Positions 33,543-46,380 of a DNA stretch of 64,000 nt are shown here, in pieces. The stretch is from the NCBI GenBank assembly GCA_028571685.1, contig CM053152.1:20344001-20408000 (forward strand), given 5' to 3'. The position numbers and the translations under genes are program-made. The DNA comes from Heterohyrax brucei (taxonomy: Eukaryota > Chordata > Mammalia > Hyracoidea > Procaviidae). Under the pieces are notes generated by a model. It was not told the origin of the DNA and ran no database searches. It saw only the letters and a program-made list of their open reading frames with translations. Position 1 is the stretch's first letter. The number at the start of each line of letters is the position of its first letter.

Positions 33543-36500
33543 TACACATATACATATCAATAATTATACTGAATGTAAATGAACTGGATGCTGCAGTGAA
33601 GACGTGAGTGACAAGTTGGATCAAAAGATAGAACCCTTCCATGTATTGCATACAAAAAAACACACCTTAGACTTAAAGATATAAACAAAGTGAAAAAGGA
33701 TGGAATAATATATTCCAAGCTAGCGATATACAAAGAAGAACAGGTATGGCAATACTCATCTGAGATAAAATGGATTTTAATGTGAAATCCACCATTGTGG
33801 ACAAGGATGGTCACTCTATTGCTGAAAGTTTCAATACACAAGCAGGACTTAGCAATATTAAATACTTATGGGCCCAATACTATGGCATCTAAATGCATCA
33901 GACAACACTGACTACATTGAAAAATAAGATAGATCACTCCACAGTAATACCTGGAGACATCAATACTCCACTTTCAGTAATAGACAGAAAAAAAAAAAAA
34001 TGCAGTAAAGGCACAAAAGATCTCTTGCCACAGTTAAACAATTAGACCGCATCAAATATCCAGAAGTGTTTATCTATCAACAGACAAGTATACTTTCTTC
34101 TCCAATCACATGGAACATTTTCCAGAATAGACCATGTGTTAGGACATAAAGCAAATCTCAGCAAAATCTGAACCATTGAATTATTGCAAAGCAGCTTCTG
34201 AGATTGTAAAGCCATAAAACTCAAAATCAGTGGCAGAAAAAACATAGATAGACATGGGAACTAATGGAAACTGAACAAAACCTTGCTCAAAAAGCCATGG
34301 GTTATAGAAAAAATCAAGGACAAAATAAAGAAATTTATGGAATCCAATGAGAATGAAAACACGTCCTATCAGAACTTATGGGATACAGCCAAAGCAGTGC
34401 TAAGAGTTCAGTCAATCTCTATAAATGCAGACATCTGGAAGAAAGAAGAAAGGGTCTATACGAAAGAACCCTACATCTTAAACAACTGGAAAGAGAGCAA
34501 CAGAGGGAATCCCCAGATAATAAAGATTAGAGCAGAACTAAATGAGTTGGAGAATAGAAGAACAGTTGAAAAAATTAACAAAGCCAAAAGCTGGTTTTGG
34601 AAATATCAACAAAATTGACAAACCATTGGCTAAACTAACCAAACAAAAAAAAAAAGAGGAAACAAAAAATCTGATTAAGAAATAAAATGAGAGATGTCAC
34701 AACAGACCCACAGAAATCAAAAGTATCATAACAGAATACTATGAAAGACTATAATCTAACAGATTTGAAAACCTAAAGGAAATGAACAAATTCCTGGATT
34801 CATATCATCTACCAAAATTAGCACAAGGAGAAGTAGAACAACTTAGTAAACCCGTCACAAAGAAAAAGATTGCAAAAGTCATCCAAAAACTACCAAACAA
34901 AAAAAGCCCTGGTCCAAATGGCTTGACTGCAGAATTCTACTAAGCTTTTAGAGAAGGAATCTAAAAGCCAATACTACTGAGACTAGTAGCGTAGAAAGGG
35001 ATGGAATACTCCCAATTTCATTCTGTGAAGCCAGCATAACCCTGATACCACAGCCAGGGAAAGATCCCGCAGAAAAGGAAAATTACAGACCAATTTCACT
35101 CATGGACCTAGATGCAAAAGCCTTCCACAAAATCATTGCATCTACGCAAAGCCAACCACCTACATTATGCAGAATGGAGAGAGACTGAAAGAATCCCCCC
35201 TGAGAACGGGAGCAAGACAAGGATGCCCATTCTCACCACTTCTCTTCAACAGTGTACTAGAAACTTTGGCCATAGCAGCTAGACAAGACAAAGAAGTAAC
35301 GGGCATCCGCACTGGCAAAAAGAAGTAAAAATATCCCTATTTGCAAATGACATGGTTATGTACTCAGAGAATCCTAAAGAGTCTGTAAGTAAACTATTGG
35401 AACTAACAGAAGAGTTCAGCAAAGTATCTGGATACAAGATAAACGTAAGTAAATCAGTAGGATTCGTTTATACCAACCAGGAGATCATTAAAGAAAAAAA
35501 TCACCAAATCAATAACATTTAATATAGCTCCAAATAAGATAAAATCTGTAGGAATAAATCTAAATAGAGAAATAAAAGACCTATACAAAGAAAGCTACAA
35601 GACCTTACTGCTAGAAACTAAGACAGACTTAAATAAATGGAGAAACCTACCCTGCTCATGGATAGGAAGAATTAACATTGTGAAAATGTCATTTTACCCA
35701 AACAGATCTACATGTACAATGCTATCCCATTACAAATTCCAGTAACGTTTTTCATTGAAATGGAGAAACAAATCACCAACTTTGTTTGGAAAGGGAAGAA
35801 ACCTCAGGTAAGCAAAGCACTACTGAAGAAACAAATGCAATGGAAGGCCTCATGCTTCCTGACCTTAGAACTTATTACACTGCCACAGTAGTCAAACAGC
35901 CTGATACTAGTACAAAAAGTGACATATAGACTAATGGAACAGAGTTGAGACCCCACAGATGCCATCATCCTCCTGTGAACAGTTGATGTTTGACAAAAAC
36001 TCTAAGATTGTAAACTGGGATGAAAACAGTCTCTTCAACAAATGATGCTGGTAAAGGTGGATATCCATCTGCAAAAAACTGAGACAAGACCCACACCTTA
36101 CACACAAACTAACTCAAACTGGATTAAAAAAAAAAAAAAAAAAGCTAACTATCAAACCTAAAACAATAAAGATCATGCAAGAAATGATAGAATCAACAAT
36201 GGAAGTTTTAATACATAGCTTAGACAGACTTCAAAATCTGACAAAGCATGATCAACAGAAGAGAAAATAGATAAATGGGAACTACTAAGAATCAAACAGT
36301 TTTGCTCATCCAAAGACTTTATCAAAAGCGTTAAAAGACCACCTACACATGGGAACAAGTATTTGGCAACTCCATGTCACATGGACATCTGTTCTCTGTA
36401 ATCTACAGGGTACTGCAAAATATCAACAGGAAAAGGGTAAACAACCCAATTAAAATATCGGCAAAGGAGATGGACAGACACTTGACTAAAGGGGACATCC

Positions 36501-38500
36501 AAGAAAGCAAAAGACACATGAGGCAATACTCATGGTCATTAGCTATTAAAGAAATCCAAATCAAAACTACAATGAGATACCATCTAACCCCAACAAGGTT
36601 GGCTATGATCCAAAAAACACAGACCAACAAATGCTCCAGAGGAGCAAATTTGGAGAAATTGGAACTCTCCTAAACTGCTGATTTTTGTTGTTGTTAGGTG
36701 CCGTTGAGTTGGTTCCTATTTATAGAGACTCTGAACAACAGAACAAAGCACTGCCCGGACTTGTGCCATGTCCACTGTAGTTTTTATGCTTAAGCCATTA
36801 CTGTGGCCACTGTGTCAATCCATCTCATCAGGGGTCTTCCTCTTTTTCACTGACCCTCCAGAGACTCTGTCAAGCATGATGTCCTTCTCCAGGGATTGAT
36901 CTTTCCTGACAACATGTCCAAAGCATGTAAGATACAGTCTTGCCATCTTTGCTTCCAAAGAGCACTCTGGTTGTACTTCTTCCAGAACAGATCTGTTTTC
37001 CTTTTGATAGTCCATGATATATTCAGCATTCTTCTCCAACACCACAATTCAAAGGTATCAGTTCTTCTACTGTCTTCTTTGTTCATTGTCCAGCTTTGGC
37101 ATACCTATGATGTGATTGAAAATACCATGGCTAGAGTCAGGCACATTTTAGCCTTCAAGATGACATCCTTGCTTTTGAATACTTTAGAGAGGTCCTTTGC
37201 AGCAGATTTTCTCAGTGCAGTGTGTCTTTTGATTTCTTGAATGCTGCTTCCATGGACATTGGTTGTGCTCCCAAGTAAAATGACATCCTTGACAACCTCA
37301 GTCTTTTCTTCATTTATGACAATATAGCTTACTGGTCCATATGTGAGGGTTTTTGTTTTCCTGATGTTGAGGTGGAGTGCGTACTGAAGGCCGTCGTCCT
37401 TGATTTTCGTCAGTAAGTGTCTCAAATCTTCTTCATTTTCAGCAAGTAAGGTGATGTCAGCACAGGTTATTAATGAGTCATTCTCCAATCCTGATGCCTC
37501 ATTCTTCATAGAATCCAGTTTCTTGCATTAAACCATGCAGTAGCCACTTGTTCTGTTCACACGACTGCCTCTTGATCCATATACAGATTCCTGAAGACCA
37601 CAATTACATGTTCTGGAATACCCATTCTCCTCTATGTTAGACATAGTTTTATATGATTCACACAGTTGAATGCTTTTGTGTAGTCAGTGAAACACAAGTA
37701 AACATTTTTCTGGTATTCTTTGCTTTCAGCCAAGATCCATCTGACATCAGTGATGATATCCCTGGTTCCATGTCCTCTTCTCATTCTTGCTTGAATTTCT
37801 GGCAGTTTCGTTTCAAGATACTATTGTAGTCGCTTTTGAATGATCTTGAGCAAAATGTTACTTGCATGTGGTATCAACGATATTGTTCGGTAATTTCCAC
37901 ATTTGGTTGGATCACCTTTCTTAAGAATGGGCGTAAATAGGGATCTCTTCCAGTCAGTTGGTCAGGTAGCTGTCCTCCAAATTTATGAGTATAGATGATT
38001 TTGTGCTACCAGTGCTGCATCTGTTTTTTGAAGTATCTTGATTGGTATTCCACACTCCTGGTGGAATTGCCAAATGGTACAACCTCTTTGAAAGCATTCT
38101 GGCACTTCCTTAAAAACCTGGAAATAGATATTCTGTTTGATCCAGTAATCCCACTGCTTGGAGTATATCATAAACAGTCAAGGGCAGTCACAGGAACAGA
38201 TATATGCACATGAATGTTTATTGCAGCACAGTCCACAATAGCTAAAAAATTAAATCAACCCAGATGACCAACAACAGACGAATGGAAAAACAAACTATGG
38301 TGCATATACTCAGTGGAACATCATACAGTGATAAAGAACAATGATGATTTTAGGAAGCATGTCATAACCTGGTTTCAGTTTGAAGACATGCTAAGTGAAG
38401 TCAGTCAGCGTAAGATGTTCAAATATTGTATGAGACCCCTACTATAAGGACTTAAAAACAGACTCATATACAGAAGAAAATACTCTTTGATGGCTACAAA
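33543..38500 (+). pseudogene. L1 ORF2 remnant (+ strand L1)
   Basis: The endonuclease start is readable near 33543 (YISIIILNVNELD-like). RT landmarks are [13 protein letters not shown] from 35081 and a [14 protein letters not shown] block near 35205-35250. The catalytic box at 35340-35351 reads F-A-N-D, so the first Asp codon is AAT. The C-terminal region is split by the RTE insert and resumes at 38061 with GGIAKWYNLF-like antisense-shared sequence in sense form (LVELPNGTTSLKAFWHFLK). Multiple stops and frameshifts are present. Confidence 0.9.
36681..38053 (-). mobile_element. RTE LINE, 5'-truncated, - strand, inside the + strand L1
   Basis: The RTE 3' terminus (GTTGTTGTTAGGTGCCGTTG) begins at about 36687 and the copy extends to the start of RT near 38053. 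L1 flanks ACTGCTG (36674-36680) and ACTCCTG (38054-38060) may be a 7 bp target duplication with one mismatch. A long piece at 37105-37509 keeps VVKDVILLGSTTNVHGSSI-type sequence. There is a short internal deletion near 37520. It is the youngest layer in this nest. Confidence 0.93.
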
Positions 38501-40613
38501 AGAGGGGAGGGACAGAGAAGGCTGATCATAGGTTAGGCAGTTGATAGAAATGTAGTTGGGTGAACAAGTGACAGCACACAGTAGAAAGATAACTGAACTT
38601 CAGCATAAACTGAAAACTCTTCTAATCTTAACCCAATAATGCAAGGACAGTGTAGCAGGGGCAGGGGTTTGGGCATCATGCTCTCAGGAGACATCAAGAC
38701 CTACTGACATAACTATTTTATAGCTAAGACAATCTTCTGCACCCCTTATTGGTGAGTGGCATCTGGGACAGATGATCACCAAGGACAACAAAGACATGAG
38801 AGTAAAAGAGCCCAGAAGACAAAAGGACCCACGTGAACAAGTGATACTGTATCAATATGTGAATGGAAGAACCAGGTGCTGCCTGCCCACCAAGAAAGAC
38901 AGCCATGATGGGGCACACAATTTCGAGTCCCAGTGGCAACACAAGAAAAAGAAAAGTGCACCTCAAGAACTCCACTAAAAGACCACAACTGATGGTTCAA
39001 AGGCCTGGAGGTTCCCCTTCGAGCATGGTCCCTAGACCTGATGCTGCCCCTGACCAGAAAGCATTACTAACGTCAACTCTTTGGACAGGAATGGATTGGA
39101 CTCAGGTACACAATGTGACCATATCATGTGTGTATCTTATAGTTCTATGAATCTACAGGATTGACCTCTTACTAGAAGAGTGAGGAGAGGGTGGAGGGGA
39201 GGAGAAGATACGTGTAGAACAGAAAGGAGTAGTGTGCTGTCACCGGACAAGAAGAGTAGAAGGAGCTGCAGATAGACAGGCACGGAAATTTAATATGGAT
39301 TGTATACTTGCACTGAATCACAGTTTTATAAAAAAGAAGCGTTTGATTCTTAGTAGATTGCATTCATCTATTTTCTGTTCATTGTGCTTTGTCAGGTTTT
39401 GAAGTCTGTCTAAGACGTGTAGTAAAACTTTCAGTGTTAACCCTGTTTTTTCCTGCATAATCTTTATCATTTTAGACTTGATATTTAGGGCTTTTATCCA
39501 TTTTGAGTTAGTTTTTTAGTAAGGTTTGAGATATGGGTCTTGTTCCAGTGTTTTGCAGATGCATAGCCAGTTTTGCCGATACCATTTGTTAAAGAGACTG
39601 TTTTTACTCCAGAACCGACTCGACGGAACTTGGCTGGCTTGGGCATACCACCTTTGGGCTTTGTTGAATATCAGCTGTTTGTAGGTGGCTGGTCATGTTT
39701 CAGGATTCTCTACTGTGTTCCATTGGTCTATATATCTGTTTTTGTTCCACTACCAGGCTGTTTTAAGTACTGTGGCAGTGCAGTAGGTTCTAAGGTCAGA
39801 TAGTGTGAGGCCTCCCACTGTGTTCCTCTTTTTCAGTAGTGTTTTACTTTTCCAGGGTTTCTTCCCTTTCCAAAGTTGATGACTTGTTTCTCCATCTCAT
39901 TTAAAAAAATTCCATTGGAATTTGTAGTAAGATGACATTGTATGTGTAGATCGCTTTGGGTAGAATGGACATTTTCACAATGTTAAGTCTTCCTGTTTAT
40001 GAGTAAGGTACGTTTCTCTGTTTATGTAAGTCTCTCTTGGTTTCTTGTAGTAGGGTCTTGTAATTTGCCCTGTGTATGTGTATTACCTCTCTGGTTAGAC
40101 TTATTCCTAGATATTTTATCTTCTTGGGGGCTATAGTAAATGATACTGATTTGTTGATTTTCCTTTTGATGATCTCTTTGTTGTTGTAAAGGAATCCTAC
40201 TGATTTATTTATGTTTACTTTATATCATGGTATTTGACTGGACTCTTCTAGTAGTTCCAGTAGTTTATTTATGGATCCTTCATGGTTTTGTGTTAAGATC
40301 GTGTCATCTGCAAATAGGGATACTTACTTCTTCTCTACTGGTGTGGATGACCTTTATTTCTTTGTCTTGTGTGCTTGCTGTGGCCCAAACCTTGAGCTCA
40401 ATGTTGAAATGAAGTGACAGCAGGTATCCTTGTCTGATTCTTGTTCTCAGGAGGAATTCTTTCAGCTTCTGTGCATTCAGGTTGATGTTAGTGGTTATCT
40501 TCACCTAGATGCCCCTTACTGAGCTGAGGAATTTTCCTTCTCTTCCCACTTTGCTGAGAATTTTTAACATGACTGGGTGTTAGTCTTTGTCCAATGCCTT
40601 TTCTGCATCAGTC

Positions 40614-40643
40614 AAAGATAAGAATCACTTTATTCTTATCTTT
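40614..40643. repeat. Perfect 12 bp hairpin inside the - strand L1
   Basis: AAAGATAAGAAT and ATTCTTATCTTT are exact reverse complements separated by CACTTT. It lies in the RT region of the L1 ORF2 remnant and looks like a local inverted duplication. Confidence 0.9.
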
Positions 40644-43600
40644 TGTGTTATTTATGTGGTTGATCACATTAATTGTTTTTCTGATGTTGAACCAACCCTG
40701 CATCCCTCCTCTGAAGCCCAACTTGGTCATGATTAATTATTTTTTTGGTATGTTGTTGGATTCCGTTGGTTAAGATTTCGTTGCAGAATTTTGCTTCTAG
40801 GTTCATAAGTGATATTGGTCTGTAATTTTCTTTTTTCTTTTTTGGTAGTATCATAACCTGATTTTGTTATCAAGGTTGTCCTGGCTTCATTGAATGAATT
40901 TGGAAATTTTCTGTCTTTTCTGTGATGTGAAATAGCTTCAGTAGTATTGGAATTAATTCCTTTCTAAAAGTTTGGTAGAATTCTCTGGTGAAGCCATCTG
41001 GGCCAGGACTTTTTTTGTTTGGTAGTTTTTTAATTACTTTTTCAATCTCTTATTTTGCGATGGCTTTATTAAGTTGTTCTACTTCTCTTTGTGATAATTT
41101 TGGTAGGTGATGTGAATCTAGAAAGTTGTCTATTTCCTCTAGGTTTTCAAATCTGTTAGAGTACAGTTTTTTGTACTATTGTGTTACAGTTCTTTTAATT
41201 TCAGTTGGATCTGTTGTGACATCTCCTGTCTCATTTCTTATTTGGGTTATTTGTTGCCTCTCCTGTTTTTCTTTTCTTTTCTATTTTTCTTTCCAAAAAG
41301 CCAGCTCTTCATTTTCTTAATTCTTTCAGTTGTTTTTCTGTTCTCTAATTGGTTAAGTTTTGCTCTAATCTTTATTATCTGTTTTCTTCTAGTGCCTGAG
41401 GGGCTCTTTTGTTGTTCTCTTTCTACTTGTTCAGGTTGTAGGGTTAATTCTCTGGTTTGGGCCCTGTCTTGATTCTAGTCATTTGCATTTATAGAGATGA
41501 ATTGACCTCTGAGCACTACTTTTGCTGTATCACACAGGTTCTGGAAGGATGTATTTTCATTCTCATGAGTGAAAAATTCATTCCATGAGTTTTTTTTTTA
41601 CTGCATTCTTGATTCCTTCTATAACCCATGAATATTTGAGCAAGATGTTACTCCGTTACCGTGAGTTGAAATTTCTACTAATGAGTTTCTGCTATTGATT
41701 CAGCTTTTATAACTTTATGGTCTGAGGAGATGCTTTGCAATAATTCAGTGGTTTGAATTTTGTTGAGACTTGCTTTATGGTCTAACACGTGATCTGTTCT
41801 GGAGAATGTTCCACATACACTGGATAAGAAGGTGTACTTGTCTGTTGTTGGGTAAAAAGCTCTGTATATGTCTATGAGGTTGAGTTAGTTGATTGTTGCA
41901 ATAAGATCTTCTGTATCTTAATAGAACATTTTACTCGATAATCTGTTCATTACTGAAAGTAGAGTGTTGAAGTCTCCTGGTATTATTTTGGAATGATCTA
42001 TCTAATTTTTCAGTATTGTCAACATTTGTTTGATGTATTTAGATGATGTGACATTTGGTGCGTATTTAATATGGTTGCATCTTGCTTGTGTGTTGAAGCT
42101 TTAAGCAATAAATAGTGTCCATTCTTGTCCACAGTGGTGGGTTTTACTTTAAAATCTATTTTATCTTAGACTAATATTGCCACTTGAGCTTCTCTTTTCA
42201 TCTTGTTAGCTTGGTGTATTATTTTTCCATCCTGTGATTTTCAGTTTGTTCATATGTTTTAGTAAGGTGTGTTTCTTATAAGCAGCATGTAGACAGATTG
42301 TGTTTTTTGATGCAACCTGTTATTGTCTGTCTCTTTATTGGAGCATTCAGTCCATTTACATTCAGTATAACTATTGATAGATGTTTAATGGTTTCATTTT
42401 GGTGAATTTCTTTTTGTGTTTTTGACATTTTCTTTGTTCTGCTTAATATTGTATTTTGAGTTGTTTTTCTTTTTCTTTATGGGTTTTCTTTTCATTCTTC
42501 TCAATGTTGTTTTTGTGTCTGTTGAGACTTCCATATTGTTTCTTGTTTTGGTAAGTAATAGTATTGCTAGTTTGCTTTGTGCCTACCCCAGTGTTCCCCC
42601 CTAATGTTCTAAGTTTAAACCAGTCTTTAACGTCTTTGTATGTCCTGAACTTCCCCTCCACTTGAAAGGTCTATGAATACCATAGTATGCCTCTCTCTGT
42701 AGCATAATGTTGTCACAGTTTACGTATTGAAATCTCTGTTTCCCTAATTGTGATATTTTAGCTTTGATTGAGCTTTGTGACTTCGGTATACTCTGGATGC
42801 TATGTCCTGCATTATGTCCTTGAGTATACATCTTGTATTATTTATCTTTTCATCAAGTAACTTCTTTCAGTATTTCTTTTAATTTTGGTTTGGTTTTTCC
42901 AAAGTCTCTAAGCTTCTGTTTAGCTGAGAATGTCTTAATTTCACCATCATAATTGAGAGACAGTTTAGCAGGATATATTATTCTTGATTCGAAGATTTTT
43001 TTCCTTCAGGGCTTTGTAAATGCTATCCCATTGTCTTTCAGCCAAAATGGTTTTGGCTGAATAGTCAAAGTTCAGGCTAATGGACTCTCCTGTATAAGTC
43101 AGTTTTGGTTTACATGTAGCTGCCTTTAAGAGCTACTCCTTGTGTGTCATTTTGACAAGCGTGATTATAATAAGTCTTGGTGCCTTTCTTTTCAGATCTG
43201 GTTTTGTGGAATCTGATGAGCATTTTGAATGGCTATCTTCTCTTCTTTCATGATGTTAGGGAAGTTTTTTTGTCAGCAACTCTTCAACATATCTCTCTGT
43301 ATTTTCTGCTATCCCTCCCTGTTCTAGAACTCCAATTATTTATAAATTGTTCCTCTTGCTAGAGTCTCACATAGTTCTTAATGATTTCTCATTTTTCCTA
43401 ATTCTTTTATCTGATTTCTCCTCATAATCCTGGTGTTAGTTGCTTTATCTTCAGTCTTACTAATTCTAGATTCCACTTCCTCAGTCCTACTCCTTTTGCT
43501 TTCCATTGAATTGTCTGACTTTAATTTTATTAATCTTCAGAATTTCAGATCATTGTTCAAGCAATTTATTGAGGTTTTTTTTTTTTCTGCTACACTTTTT

Positions 43601-44509
43601 CTAATCTCCATCCTAAGATCTAGAAGGGCTGTATACATAATTCCTATTTATTCTGTGTTTTATCATTTCTGGAATGCTTCTTCATCTGGTAAATTTTTTT
43701 ATTCTTTATTTAGGGAGTTTTTCAGAGCTGTGGTGGTCTGCTTCTTTAAATGGTTAGATACTGATTGCTGTCTTCAAGCCATCAGAATGCTGTTCAGCTT
43801 CTCTGGTGTAATGCCACGAGAAGCTGTGGCATGGCTCAGCTTAGAGAGGGGGGAAGGGCTCTGCTAAACTGGGCTACCGGCTGCCTCTGCATTGTCTAAG
43901 TGCAGCTGTCTTAAGTACAGCTTCTCCGCTGAGAGAAATGCTGTCCAGTAAGGCACTGCTGCTCAGTGTGAAAGCTGGCCTGAGCCAGGCTCTCAGGTGT
44001 GGCCGACCTTGCCACCCAGCTGACAAAGATGGTGTCCTACCTGTGCCATCTCTTTTGTGCTGTGCTGACAGAGTCTATGGCAAAGCTGAGAGAAGAGGGG
44101 TGGAATGATGCTTCTGAACTCTACCACCAGCCGACACTGTGTTCTCTAGATGTGGCTGTCTTAAGTACATCATATTTCCTGAGAGAGATGCTATGCACTC
44201 AGGTGCTGCTGCTCAGTGTAACAGCCAGCCCCTGCCAGGCTCTCAGCCTTCTGATACAGTTCCATCCTCCCAGCTGACAAAGATAGTGTCTGTACCTGTA
44301 AGTCTCTCTGCCAGCATGCCAGCAGAAGTGGGATCCTTTGTGCTACTCTCTCGCTCCCAACAAAGGTAGTTTTCCCCTTCCTGTCACCCAGTGCAATCCC
44401 ACAGTTTTCTGCTTGATATTGGGGCTTATAAAATGTCCACTCCTTTCCTTTCACATGTTTTCCTAGGTCTTAGTTCTTAGAGGGAATCGAGAAGACATAT
44501 TACTAGTCT

Positions 44510-44519
44510 GCCATCTTGG
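44510..44519 (-). promoter_or_regulatory. YY1-type site at the L1 5' end
   Basis: Antisense CCAAGATGGC, the core bound by YY1 at the start of mammalian L1 promoters (established for human L1). It lies ~10 bp inside the 5' end of the - strand L1. Activity here is not shown. Confidence 0.5.
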
Positions 44520-44530
44520 CCGTTCCCATG

Positions 44531-46380
44531 TTTAACTTTTTGAGGAACTGCCAGACATCATAATTTGTGAGATCAGTAAATTACTTTTCCATTGTATGGA
44601 TATAGTACCTTTTGTTTATCTGTTGATCAGTTGATGGACATTTGGGTTGTTTCCATATTTTAGCTATTGTAAATAATGTTGCTTGCATGTACAAGTTTTC
44701 CTTTTAGTAGTGACTTTCAATTCTTTGCTTGTAAACCTAGGGCTAGAATTGTTAGGTCGTATTAGCATTTTATATTAAACTTACTGAGCAACTGTCCAGC
44801 TGTTTTCCACAGCAGCAGCTGCATCATTTCATATTCCGACCATCCATTATGAGAGGTCCAGTTTCTCTACATATTTGCAGTACTTGTTATTTTCTGTTTT
44901 TTGTTTGTTTTGTTTTATGGCCATCCTCAAGGACATAAGGTGGTATCTCATTGTGATTCTGATTTTCACTTGTCTGATGACTATCAGAAACCCCAGTGAC
45001 CTACTGGTTAAGTGCTACGTCTGCTATCCAAAAGATTGGTAGTTCAAATCTACTAAGCGCTCTTTGGAAACTCTATGGGGTGGCTCTACTGTGACCTGTG
45101 TAGTCACTAGGAGTCGGAGTCAACTCAATGGCAGTGGGATTGGTTTTAATGACTGTTTACACTGATATGTTTTTTGTGTTTGCTGGTCATTTGTATATCT
45201 TCCCTGCAGAAATGTGTATTCAAGTTCGTTGCCCATTTTTAAATTGGACTGTCTTTTTGTTGCTGGGTCATAAGAGTTCTTTGTGTATCCTATATTACTT
45301 GACCCTTATCAGACATAAGATTTCCAGATGTTTTTCTTGTTCTGTGGGTTGTCTTTTCCCTCTGTTGATAGTGTCCTTTAATATAAAAAAGAAACTTTCA
45401 TAGTTTTATGAAGTCCTATTTGTTCCATTTTTCCTTTGTTGTTTATGTTTTTGGTGTGATGTCTTAAAAACCATTGTAAAATTTATGGTCTTAAAAATGC
45501 ATTCCTATGTTTTCTTCTCTGGGTTTTATAGTTTTAGTTCTTATATTTAGATATTTGATATGTTTTGGGGTTAATTTTTACATAGATGTCCATCTTCATC
45601 TTCTTATATTAGCTATCCAGTTGTCCCAGCACCATTTTTTGAAAAGACTATTCTTTACTCATTGAATAGTTTTGGCACTGTTGTTTTAAATTAGTTGACC
45701 ATAGGTGTATGAGTTCATTTTTCACATCTCAGTTTTATTCCATTAGTTTTTATATTTGTCTGTGTGACAGTGTTGTCTGATTAGTGTAGCCTTGTGGTGT
45801 GTTTTGAAATTATCAAGTGTGAGTCTCCTTCTTTGTTCTTTTTCATGGTGGTTGTAGAAATCAGGGATTCCTTAAAATTCCATAGAAGTTTGAAGATTGG
45901 CTTTTCCATTTTTCAAAAAAAGCTGTTATGATTTTGACAGGGTGTTTGCATTGACTTTATACATTACTTTGGGGTGTATTGCATCTTAACATTTTTCAGT
46001 CTTCCAGTCTTAAGCATGATGTATGTTTCCATTTATTTAGGTCTTTCTTACTTTCTTTCAGAAATGTTTTGTGTAAAAGTCTTGCACTTCCTTGGTTACT
46101 TTTATTTAAGTTTTTTATACTTTTTGGTTCTATGACAAATACAGTGTTTTAAAATTTTTTCTTTGGGGATTGTTGGATGCTAGTGTAGAGAAATACAATT
46201 CTTTGTGTATTGATCTTGCATCCTGCAACTTTGCTGAAATAATTTATGACCTTGAATCATTTTTACGAGTTCTTTAGTATTTTGTAGATATAAAATCATG
46301 TCATCATCACTTTTGAAAACATTTTTAGACCTAGTTATTATCCTTACACTAGTGTTTTTCCTTTTGCAGATAGCCACCTA
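44531..46380 (-). mobile_element. Old L1 ORF2 fragment, - strand, with an AfroSINE inside
   Basis: Diverged L1 ORF2 C-terminal to RT sequence in reverse orientation (GATTGGCTTTTCCATTT near 45895). It lacks its own 3' UTR where it meets the younger L1 at 44530. An AfroSINE splits it at 44988-45150. Confidence 0.82.
44988..45150 (+). mobile_element. AfroSINE, + strand, complete
   Basis: From AAACCCCAGTGACC through the B-box AGTTCAAATCTAC to GGAGTCGGAGTCAACTC and GGGATTGGTTTT. Inserted into an old L1. Confidence 0.95.

Larger units (their letters stand above)
31125..39340 (+). mobile_element. Near-full-length L1, + strand, nested in an antisense L1 and interrupted by RTE
   Basis: Flanked by GTTTGATTCTTGG (31112-31124) and GTTTGATTCTTAG (39341-39353), a 13 bp target-site duplication with one difference, inside the - strand L1. 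Layout: 5' UTR 31125-32190 with repeated GGCAGGGCCTGCCA-like units, ORF1 remnant 32207-33066, ORF2 33543-38500 with an RTE insert at 36681-38053, 3' UTR to 39340 ending in an A-rich run. Without the RTE it is about 6.85 kb. It is sense to SPIRE1. All frames are broken, so it is not autonomous. Confidence 0.93.
29401..44530 (-). mobile_element. Full-length L1, - strand, interrupted by a + strand L1
   Basis: The 3' part is 29401-31124 (3' UTR, ORF2 end) and the rest is 39341-44530 (ORF2 RT and endonuclease, ORF1 about 42850-43620, 5' UTR to 44530). The two parts join when the + strand L1 (31125-39340) and one copy of its target duplication are removed, giving about 6.9 kb. The 5' end (antisense GCCAAGATGGC) marks a complete 5' UTR. 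The RT box codons for FADD survive at 40303-40314 (antisense), but frameshifts and stops break ORF2. Confidence 0.88.

Noticed and set aside
37105-37509. 134-codon open stretch on the - strand that looks like a reverse transcriptase
   Set aside because: Real RTE RT-domain remnant but bounded by stops within a 5'-truncated RTE; annotated as part of the mobile element, not a gene.
43433-43867. 144-codon open stretch on the + strand, the longest in the window
   Set aside because: It is antisense to the ORF1/5' UTR part of the - strand L1 and has no domain or conserved motif.
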